This document shows positions 1 through 4,760 of a DNA stretch of 6,283 nt, piece by piece. The stretch's first letter is position 1; every line of letters begins with the position of its first letter. Location of the stretch: contig JBJXHB010000152.1 of the NCBI GenBank assembly GCA_046160725.1, positions 1-6,283 of the forward strand, in the 5' to 3' direction. The notes under the pieces were generated by a model. It was given only the letters and a program-made list of their open reading frames with translations, made no database searches and was not told the origin of the DNA. Position numbers and translations under genes: made by a program. The DNA is from JBJXHB01 sp046160725. Lineage in GTDB: Bacteria > Pseudomonadota > Gammaproteobacteria > Burkholderiales > Burkholderiaceae_C.

Positions 1-803
1 GGGTCCGGCCGCGCCTCGGCGGCGACCTGGATCCAGGTTGGTCCGCCGCGCAGGCGGGTCGCAATGACCGCGAACTGCTTGTGCCAGGCGTCCAGCTCCG
101 ACTTGTCGACGGCCCGGGTCCAGACCCGGCCCACCAGGCCGGCCACCAACGCCGCCGGAGTGTCGTCGGCCACGATGCGGCCGTCGACCAGGATGGCCAT
201 GCGCGGGCACAGGTCGGTCACGTCGTCGACCAGGTGGGTGGACAGGATGACCACCACGTCCTCGCCGATCTCCGACAGCAGGTTGTTGAAGCGGTTGCGC
301 TCCTCCGGGTCCAGGCCGGCGGTGGGCTCGTCAACGATGATCAGGCGCGGGTTGCCGATCAGGGCCTGAGCAATGCCGAAGCGCTGGCGCATGCCGCCGG
401 AAAAGCCGGCCAGCGCCCGGTGCCGCATGTCCCACAGGTTGACCTGGCGCAGCAGCGCCTCCAGTGTCTCGCGCCGCTCGGCACGGCCGGCCACGCCCTT
501 CAGCACCGCCAGATGGTCCAGCATGTCCCAGGCCGAGACCCGCGGCCAGACGCCGAAGTCCTGCGGCAGGTAGCCCAATTGAGCGCGCAGCTGCTGCGGC
601 TGGGCCAGCACATCCAGGTCGTTGAACCGGATCGAGCCGGCGCTGGGGATCTGCAGCGTGGCGATGGCGCGCATCAGGGTCGATTTGCCGGCGCCGTTGG
701 GGCCGAGCAGGCCGAACATGCCATTGGGGATGCTCAAGCTGACATCGTCAAGCGCGAGCGTGCCATTGGCATAGCGGTGGGTGAGGTTCTGGATCGACAG
801 CAT
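1..803 (-). CDS. ABC transporter ATP-binding protein (C-terminus cut off by window edge)
   Basis: This is the nucleotide-binding subunit of an ABC transporter; it hydrolyses ATP on the cytoplasmic face to drive a separate membrane permease. 267 residues are visible. In order: an N-terminal start typical of the family (MLSIQNLTHRY), Walker A GPNGAGKS at 34-41, Q-loop Q81 in GYLPQDFG, signature FSGGMRQR at 134-141, Walker B LIIVDEP at 154-160 with D158 and E159, D-loop GLDP at 163-166, and switch histidine H190 in STH. All catalytic residues are present, so the enzyme looks active. The sequence around the Q-loop resembles ABC-2 type systems, whose permease is usually the next gene; that would lie beyond position 1. 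The ATG at 803 is chosen because it aligns with the family start. No strong Shine-Dalgarno is seen before it. The substrate cannot be told. It follows the HNH gene on the same strand after 146 bp, so co-transcription is possible but unproven. Confidence 0.93.
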   Translation of the reverse strand, partial: MLSIQNLTHRYANGTLALDDVSLSIPNGMFGLLGPNGAGKSTLMRAIATLQIPSAGSIRFNDLDVLAQPQQLRAQLGYLPQDFGVWPRVSAWDMLDHLAVLKGVAGRAERRETLEALLRQVNLWDMRHRALAGFSGGMRQRFGIAQALIGNPRLIIVDEPTAGLDPEERNRFNNLLSEIGEDVVVILSTHLVDDVTDLCPRMAILVDGRIVADDTPAALVAGLVGRVWTRAVDKSELDAWHKQFAVIATRLRGGPTWIQVAAEARPD

Positions 804-831
804 GGCGGCAGGCCGGCGCCTGGTGGCGCGA

Positions 832-886
832 GGCTGGGCATTCAGGAGATGGCCGACTCTAGCCGTGTCGTCGAGACTGCCCAGCC
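832..886. repeat. Perfect 9-bp inverted repeat with 37-nt loop between HNH and ABC genes
   Basis: GGCTGGGCA at 832-840 is the exact reverse complement of TGCCCAGCC at 878-886. The repeat lies in the gap between the end of the HNH gene and the start of the ABC ATPase gene, both on the minus strand. There is no T-run after the stem on either strand and the loop is long, so it is not a classical intrinsic terminator. It may be a leader stem for the ABC gene, a protein site, or chance in G+C-rich DNA. Confidence 0.4.
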
Positions 887-949
887 GCCATGCGACGGGC
901 TGCAGCCTTCGCGGTACCAGCCGTTCGGCGGCGGCGGCCGCGTCCCGGC

Positions 950-1507
950 TCAGCCGTGCAGCCGGCTGGAGCGCGGCACGCTGGCCATCAGGAAGTCCAT
1001 CTGGTCGGCCAGGATGCGGCGCCCGCGCAGGATCATGTCCTCGTGCAGGTTGGGCACGTAGGGCAGGTACAGCAGGCTCATGCCGGATTCCTCCGGCATG
1101 CGGTTGCCCTTGCGGCCGTTGCAGGCGCGGCAAGCGGTGATGCAGTTCATCCAGGTGTCGCGCCCGCCGCGCGACAGCGGCACGATGTGCTCCCGGGTCA
1201 GCGTGTCGAAGCCGAAGCGCCCGCCGCAGTAGGCGCAGACATGACGATCGCGCACGAACAGCTTGGGGTTGCTCATCGCCGGCACCTGGCGCCAGGCCCG
1301 GCTGGGCACCGCGCCCTTGACCGCGATGATGGGGTGGATCTCCAGCCGCGACTGCAGCCCTGTCGTGCGCTGGATGCCGCCGCGCAGCACCTTGAAGGCG
1401 CGGCCCAGGGTCCAGGCCACGCCTTCGGTGGCGTAGAGCACGGCCGCCTCGCGCGGCGCGATCCACGCCTGCGGGCGACCGGATACATCGAGCTGCAGCA
1501 CGTCCAC
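950..1507 (-). CDS. Orphan HNH endonuclease family protein
   Basis: A 185-residue protein with a C-terminal HNH (beta-beta-alpha metal) nuclease fold, expected to cut DNA using one divalent metal. The zinc-binding pairs are C91-x2-C94 (CAYCG) and C126-x2-C129. The core reads TREHIVPLSRGG with E106/H107, then N121, then N130 in RACNGRKG. Asn replaces His at the last HNH position, as in many bacterial HNH_5-type proteins. The N-terminal ~80 residues (VLQLDVSGRPQAW onward) and the tail around LLYLPYVP match, from memory, a stand-alone family common in Burkholderiales. The reading frame stays open upstream into tetR, but the GTG at 1507 is preferred: GGAGGT lies 9 nt before it and family similarity begins there; a second GTG at 1501 is also possible. 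No methyltransferase or phage gene is adjacent, so restriction is not supported. The biological role is unknown. Confidence 0.9.
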   Translation of the reverse strand: MDVLQLDVSGRPQAWIAPREAAVLYATEGVAWTLGRAFKVLRGGIQRTTGLQSRLEIHPIIAVKGAVPSRAWRQVPAMSNPKLFVRDRHVCAYCGGRFGFDTLTREHIVPLSRGGRDTWMNCITACRACNGRKGNRMPEESGMSLLYLPYVPNLHEDMILRGRRILADQMDFLMASVPRSSRLHG

Positions 1508-1516
1508 GTTGTGCGG

Positions 1517-1522
1517 ACCTCC
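1517..1522 (-). promoter_or_regulatory. Ribosome binding site of the HNH gene
   Basis: The minus strand reads GGAGGT, a near-perfect Shine-Dalgarno, 9 nt before the GTG at 1507. This site decides the start: it rules out the long upstream extension of the open frame, which would overlap tetR on the other strand. Confidence 0.75.
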
Positions 1523-1532
1523 AGGCAATGCG

Positions 1533-1549
1533 GTTGATCTTAGACCAAC
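1533..1549. promoter_or_regulatory. 17-bp near-perfect palindrome upstream of the HNH gene (candidate operator)
   Basis: GTTGATCTTAGACCAAC pairs at 7 of 8 symmetric positions around a central T at 1541; only A1537/C1545 fail. The centre lies 34 bp upstream of the HNH start codon and just upstream of its Shine-Dalgarno. The arms meet with no loop, so it cannot fold as an ordinary RNA hairpin over its full length and fits a DNA site for a dimeric regulator better. Its sequence is unlike the TetR-type palindrome at 1606-1621, so a different protein is implied. It could also be chance. Confidence 0.4.
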
Positions 1550-1605
1550 AACCCTAGAAATCGTTCGCTGTTCCGGCCATCGGGCCAGCGCCGGGCTGCA
1601 AAATA

Positions 1606-1621
1606 GAACGACCGTTCGTTC
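1606..1621. promoter_or_regulatory. Candidate TetR-family operator
   Basis: GAACGACCGTTCGTTC is a perfect inverted repeat: arms GAACGA and TCGTTC around CCGT. Its length, and the CG-rich arms containing CGTTCG, are typical of operators for TetR/AcrR repressors. It lies 27 bp before the tetR start and in the region shared with the divergent HNH gene, which suits autorepression and possibly control of both directions. I could not place a convincing -35/-10 pair around it: the A/T-rich stretch CAAAAT at 1599-1604 could be a -10 for the plus strand, and its complement TATTTT a -10 for the minus strand, but neither has a good -35. No second copy occurs in the tetR-dehydrogenase gap. Confidence 0.65.
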
Positions 1622-1648
1622 AGCGATCGCCCAGTCCGCCAGCCTGCC

Positions 1649-2416
1649 GTGACCGAATCCTCCGCAGTTCGACAGCGCCAGACCCCAGATCCTGCCATCG
1701 GCGACCGGCCGGCACGGGTGCGTCGTGCGGCGCCGGCATCGGCATCGGCATCGGCTGCGCCGGGCCGTGGCGATGCCGCCGACCCGGCCTATGCGGCCGG
1801 GCGCCCCAAGGGCCGCGCCACCCGCGCCACCATCCTCGACGCCGCCCTGGGTCTGGCCTCGCACATGGGGCTGGAGGGCCTGTCCATCGGCGCGCTGGCC
1901 GAGGTGGCCGGCATGAGCAAGTCGGGCGTTTTCGCCCACTTCGGCTCACGCGAGGAATTGCAGATTGCCGTCATCCGCGAGTACCACGCGCGTTTCGAGG
2001 ACGAGGTGTTCCACCCTGCGATCCGCCAGCCGCGTGGCCTGCCGCGTCTGCGGGCGTTGTTCGACCGCTGGGTGCGCCGGGTGTCGGTGGAACTGGACTC
2101 CGGCTGCATCTACATCAGCGGCGCGGTCGAGTTCGATGATCGGCCCGGCCCGGTGCGCGATGCCCTGGCCGCCATGGTGCAGGCCTGGCATGCGGCGCTG
2201 GACCGCGCCATCCGACAAGCCGTCGAGGCCGGGCAGCTCGATGTGGACACCGACCCGCTGCAGATGCTGTTCGAGATCCACGGGTTGATCCTGTCGCTGC
2301 ACCACGACGCCCGGTTCCTGCGCCTGCCGGGTGCCGTGGACCGTGCCCGTGCCGGCTTCGACCGCATCGTCCATCACTTCGAGCCGGCCCAGCCGCGTCG
2401 ACGGCGTGCCGGTTGA
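1649..2416 (+). CDS. TetR/AcrR family transcriptional regulator
   Basis: Predicted dimeric DNA-binding repressor that releases DNA on binding a small ligand. The 255 residues comprise a low-complexity, Ala/Arg/Pro-rich N-terminal extension (1-~53) with an SASASA run, then the TetR_N helix-turn-helix domain (~56-105: GRATRATILDAA, then LAEVAGMSKSGVFAHFGSREEL), then an all-helical ligand/dimerisation domain (~115-245). The HTH residues match the family consensus closely. It heads a beta-oxidation gene set, so a fatty acyl-CoA or related ligand is inferred by context only. The start is uncertain: the first in-frame codon after a stop is GTG at 1649, with no clear Shine-Dalgarno; GTG at 1718 (residue 24) would remove part of the extension and leave the HTH intact. 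A usual TetR protein is 190-220 residues, so the extension is longer than normal. The likely operator is at 1606-1621. Confidence 0.92.
   Translation: MTESSAVRQRQTPDPAIGDRPARVRRAAPASASASAAPGRGDAADPAYAAGRPKGRATRATILDAALGLASHMGLEGLSIGALAEVAGMSKSGVFAHFGSREELQIAVIREYHARFEDEVFHPAIRQPRGLPRLRALFDRWVRRVSVELDSGCIYISGAVEFDDRPGPVRDALAAMVQAWHAALDRAIRQAVEAGQLDVDTDPLQMLFEIHGLILSLHHDARFLRLPGAVDRARAGFDRIVHHFEPAQPRRRRAG
1735..1755 (+). repeat. Hexanucleotide microsatellite (GGCATC x3 plus GGC) inside tetR
   Basis: Three exact tandem GGCATC units followed by GGC encode the alternating Ala-Ser run at residues 30-36 of the TetR N-terminal extension. Because the unit is 6 bp, gain or loss of copies would keep the frame and only change the length of the linker before the HTH domain. 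Confidence 0.7.
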
Positions 2417-2445
2417 CCCGGCCCTCGGCGCCGGCCGCTTCGCTT

Positions 2446-2465
2446 CCCACCCCACCCCACCCCAC
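2446..2465. repeat. C-rich pentanucleotide repeat (ACCCC)3; four-run G-quadruplex motif on the minus strand
   Basis: The plus strand has CCC, then three tandem ACCCC units, then AC. On the minus strand this gives four G-tracts (three of 4, one of 3) separated by single T residues, the loop length regarded as favouring very stable quadruplexes. It lies in the 66-bp gap between tetR and the acyl-CoA dehydrogenase gene, ending 5 nt before the Shine-Dalgarno. The G-rich strand is the template strand for the operon; the mRNA would be C-rich and unstructured here. Confidence 0.7.
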
Positions 2466-2470
2466 TGTCC

Positions 2471-2476
2471 AGGGAG
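2471..2476 (+). promoter_or_regulatory. Ribosome binding site of the acyl-CoA dehydrogenase gene
   Basis: AGGGAG lies 6 nt before the ATG at 2483 and supports that start. Confidence 0.65.
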
Positions 2477-2482
2477 ATCGCC

Positions 2483-4273
2483 ATGCCCCAATACAACCCG
2501 CCGCTGCGTGACATGCGCTTCGTGCTGCACGAGGTGATCGGCGTCGTCGACCAGCTGAGGCTGCTGCCGCGCCATGCCGATGTCGATGCCGAGACGCTCG
2601 ATGCGGTCCTGGAGGAGGGCGGCAAGTTCGCGGCCGAGGTGATCGCGCCCCTGAACCTGTCCGGCGACGTCGAGGGCTGCACACGCGACCCGGCCACGCA
2701 CGAGGTGCGCACGCCCAGCGGCTTCAAGGAGGCCTATGCCCAGTACGTGGCCGGCGGCTGGCCGGCGCTCAGCGCCGACCCGGACTTCGGCGGCCAGGGC
2801 CTGCCCGTGGTGATGAACCAGTGCTTCTACGAGATGATGAACTCGGCCAATCAGGCCTGGACCATGTATCCGGGCCTGTCGCACGGCGCCTACGAGGCCC
2901 TGCATGCCCATGGCACGCCCGCGCAGAAGGCGATGTACCTGCCCAAGCTGACCAGCGGCGAGTGGACCGGCACCATGTGCCTGACAGAGCCGCACTGCGG
3001 CACCGACCTGGGCCTGCTGCGCAGCAAGGCCGAGCCGCAGGCCGACGGGACCTACCGCATCACCGGGCAGAAGATCTTCATCTCCGCCGGCGAGCACGAC
3101 CTGGCCGCCAACATCCTGCACCTGGTGCTGGCCCGGCTGCCGGACGCGCCTCCGGGCAGCAAGGGCATCTCGCTGTTCCTGGTGCCCAAGTACCACGTCC
3201 AGGCCGACGGCTCGCTCGGTGGGCGCAATGCCATCCATTGCTCAGGCCTGGAGCACAAGATGGGCATCCACGGCAATTCGACCTGCCAAATGACACTCGA
3301 TGGCGCGGTCGGCTCGCTGGTCGGGGAGCCGCACAAGGGCCTGCCGGCGATGTTCGTGATGATGAACGCGGCGCGCCTGGGTGTGGGCAACCAGAGCCTT
3401 GGGCTGATGGAGGTGGCCTACCAGAACGCCGTGGCCTATGCCAAGGACCGCATCCAGATGCGGTCGCTGTCCGGCCCCAAGGCGGCCGACAAGCCAGCCG
3501 ACCCCATCATCGTGCACCCGGACGTGCGCAAGATGTTGCTGACCGCGCGCGCCTACACCGAGGGCTGCCGCGCGCTGTCCATCCACACGGCGCTGCTGAT
3601 CGACCGCATGCTCAGCACCGACGACGACGACGAGCGCCGGCAATGCGATGCCCAGGTGGCGCTGCTGACGCCCATCATCAAGGCCTTCACCACCGACAAC
3701 GGCTGGATCGCGACCAGCCACTGCATGCAGGTCTTCGGCGGCCATGGCTACATCCGCGAGTCCGGGATGGAGCAGTACGTGCGCGACTCGCGCATCAACA
3801 TGATCTATGAGGGCACCAACACCGTCCAGGCACTGGACCTGCTGGGGCGCAAGATCCTGGGCGACAACGGCGCCAAGCTGAAGGCCTTCGGCCGCGAGAT
3901 CGCGGCCTGGGTCGAGGAGCACGGCACCGACGAGGCGATGCAGGAGTTCGTCAACCCGCTGGCCGACCTGGGTGACAAGGTGACCAAGCTGACCACCGAG
4001 CTGGGCTTCAAGGCGATGCGCAATGCCGACGAGGTCGGCGCCGCCGCGGTCGACTACCTGCGTATCCTGGGCCACCTGTGCATGGCCTACTTCTGGGCCC
4101 GCATGGCCCAGGTGGCACTGGCCAAGGCCGGCGGTGGCGACCCGTTCTACACCGCCAAGCTGGCCACCGCCCGCTTCTACTTCGCCAAGCTGCTGCCGGA
4201 GACGGCCGGGCTGATCCGCAGCTGTCGGGCCGGCCTGGAGCCGCTGATGGCGATGGACGAGGCGCTGTTCTGA
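2483..4273 (+). CDS. Acyl-CoA dehydrogenase, large FadE/DmdC-like class with C-terminal extension domain
   Basis: FAD enzyme that oxidises a fatty acyl-CoA to the trans-2-enoyl-CoA, the first step of beta-oxidation, passing electrons to ETF; cytoplasmic. At 596 residues it belongs to the ~600-residue class rather than the ~380-residue short form. Order: an N-terminal cap (PQYNPPLRDMRFVLHEV), an N-terminal helical domain (to ~160), the middle beta domain with CLTEPHCGTDLG at 166-177 and ITGQKIFISAGEHD at 193-206, the C-terminal helical domain with QVFGGHGYIRESGMEQYVRD at 416-435, and the predicted catalytic base E443 in IYEGTNTVQALDLLGRK. A further helical domain (~465-596), typical of this class, closes the protein. 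An acidic DDDDE run at 380-384 lies in a surface insertion. This family includes the DMSP-pathway enzyme DmdC (3-methylmercaptopropionyl-CoA dehydrogenase) and FadE-like fatty-acid enzymes. The beta-oxidation neighbours favour the latter, but chain length is not readable. Confidence 0.95.
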   Translation: MPQYNPPLRDMRFVLHEVIGVVDQLRLLPRHADVDAETLDAVLEEGGKFAAEVIAPLNLSGDVEGCTRDPATHEVRTPSGFKEAYAQYVAGGWPALSADPDFGGQGLPVVMNQCFYEMMNSANQAWTMYPGLSHGAYEALHAHGTPAQKAMYLPKLTSGEWTGTMCLTEPHCGTDLGLLRSKAEPQADGTYRITGQKIFISAGEHDLAANILHLVLARLPDAPPGSKGISLFLVPKYHVQADGSLGGRNAIHCSGLEHKMGIHGNSTCQMTLDGAVGSLVGEPHKGLPAMFVMMNAARLGVGNQSLGLMEVAYQNAVAYAKDRIQMRSLSGPKAADKPADPIIVHPDVRKMLLTARAYTEGCRALSIHTALLIDRMLSTDDDDERRQCDAQVALLTPIIKAFTTDNGWIATSHCMQVFGGHGYIRESGMEQYVRDSRINMIYEGTNTVQALDLLGRKILGDNGAKLKAFGREIAAWVEEHGTDEAMQEFVNPLADLGDKVTKLTTELGFKAMRNADEVGAAAVDYLRILGHLCMAYFWARMAQVALAKAGGGDPFYTAKLATARFYFAKLLPETAGLIRSCRAGLEPLMAMDEALF

Positions 4274-4302
4274 CCCTGACCGACCTTTTCACACCACTGT
4301 TC

Positions 4303-4308
4303 GAGGAG
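4303..4308 (+). promoter_or_regulatory. Ribosome binding site of the DUF2147 gene
   Basis: GAGGAG lies 6 nt before the ATG at 4315 in the 41-bp gap after the dehydrogenase stop. It makes this ATG the start and excludes the open frame that extends upstream inside the dehydrogenase gene. Confidence 0.75.
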
Positions 4309-4314
4309 ACCGAC

Positions 4315-4755
4315 ATGAAGCAATGGATCACCCTGGCCCTGCTGACCCTGACCACCGGCCTGGCCGCCGCTCAGAGCGGGCCGGCCGGCCTGTGGCGCAC
4401 GATCGATGACGAGACCAAGGCCGAGAAGTCGCTGGTGCGCATCACCGAGGCCGGCGGCGTGTTCACCGGCAAGGTCGAGAAGATCGCCGATGCGGCCAAG
4501 GCGGACGCCAAGTGCGACCAGTGCACCGACGACCGCAAGGACAAGCCCATCGTCGGCATGACCATCGTGCGCAATGTCAAGGTCAGCGCCGGCGACGCGG
4601 CCACCTGGGAGGGTGGCGACATCCTGGACCCGAACAACGGCAAGGTCTACAAGGTGCGCATCCGCACCGGCGACGGCGGCAAGAAGCTGGAGGTGCGCGG
4701 CTACATCGGCACGCCGATGCTCGGCCGCACCCAGACCTGGATCCGTGTGGAGTGA
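4315..4755 (+). CDS. Exported DUF2147 domain protein
   Basis: A 146-residue protein of the DUF2147 family, whose biochemical role is not established. Residues 1-~20 are a signal peptide: K2, a hydrophobic core (WITLALLTLTTGLAAA) and an AAAQ cleavage region, so the mature protein of about 126 residues should be periplasmic. There is no lipobox cysteine. Family hallmarks: GLWRTIDDETKAEKSLVRI at 25-43, a C67-x2-C70 pair in CDQCTDDRKDKPIVGM, WEGGDILDPNNGKVY at 98-112, and the closing VRGYIGTPMLGRTQTWIRV. These suggest a small beta-rich, lipocalin-like fold with a possible disulfide or metal site. It sits between two cytoplasmic beta-oxidation enzymes, 41 bp after one and 5 bp before the next, so it is very likely co-transcribed. 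From context it might handle fatty acids or lipids in the envelope; this is inference only. Confidence 0.92.
   Translation: MKQWITLALLTLTTGLAAAQSGPAGLWRTIDDETKAEKSLVRITEAGGVFTGKVEKIADAAKADAKCDQCTDDRKDKPIVGMTIVRNVKVSAGDAATWEGGDILDPNNGKVYKVRIRTGDGGKKLEVRGYIGTPMLGRTQTWIRVE
4749..4752 (+). promoter_or_regulatory. Ribosome binding site of the HAD/ECH gene, overlapping the DUF2147 stop
   Basis: GGAG at 4749-4752, formed by the last codons of the DUF2147 gene just before its TGA, lies 8 nt before the ATG at 4761. The overlap with the stop region suggests translational coupling of the two genes. Confidence 0.6.
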
Positions 4756-4760
4756 ACACC

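Noticed and set aside
81..1061. 326-residue plus-strand open frame across the ABC gene, the gap and the end of the HNH gene
   Set aside because: It is antisense to the ABC ATPase, whose Walker A, signature, Walker B and H-loop motifs are all intact. The plus-strand product has no domain.
1561..1566. Extra TCGTTC identical to one arm of the TetR-type operator
   Set aside because: The matching GAACGA arm at the required spacing is absent, so it is at best a half-site; a 6-bp match is easily due to chance.
1555..1604. Candidate sigma-70 promoter elements (TAGAAA at 1555-1560, CAAAAT at 1599-1604)
   Set aside because: The nearby -35-like TTGATC (1534-1539) is only 15 bp from the first, and the second has no reasonable -35. 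Too weak to annotate as promoters.
1508..1939. Possible N-terminal extension of the HNH protein back to 1939
   Set aside because: It would overlap tetR on the opposite strand, has Arg/Pro-rich non-domain composition, and the family-like sequence and Shine-Dalgarno both point to the GTG at 1507.
2417..2445. G/C-rich inverted segments after the tetR stop as an intrinsic terminator
   Set aside because: Short overlapping GGCC/GGCGCC palindromes are present, but no stable single stem followed by a T-run, so there is no support for termination between tetR and the dehydrogenase gene.
1946..3238. 430-residue open frame on the minus strand opposite tetR and the dehydrogenase gene
   Set aside because: It spans the gene boundary, lacks any domain and contradicts two well-supported plus-strand genes. 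Such long antisense frames are expected in G+C-rich DNA.
2821..3810. 329-residue plus-strand open frame in another phase of the dehydrogenase gene
   Set aside because: Out-of-frame shadow of a gene with continuous acyl-CoA dehydrogenase motifs; no ribosome site.
3242..4075. 277-residue minus-strand open frame inside the dehydrogenase gene
   Set aside because: Antisense shadow with biased composition and no ribosome site or family resemblance.
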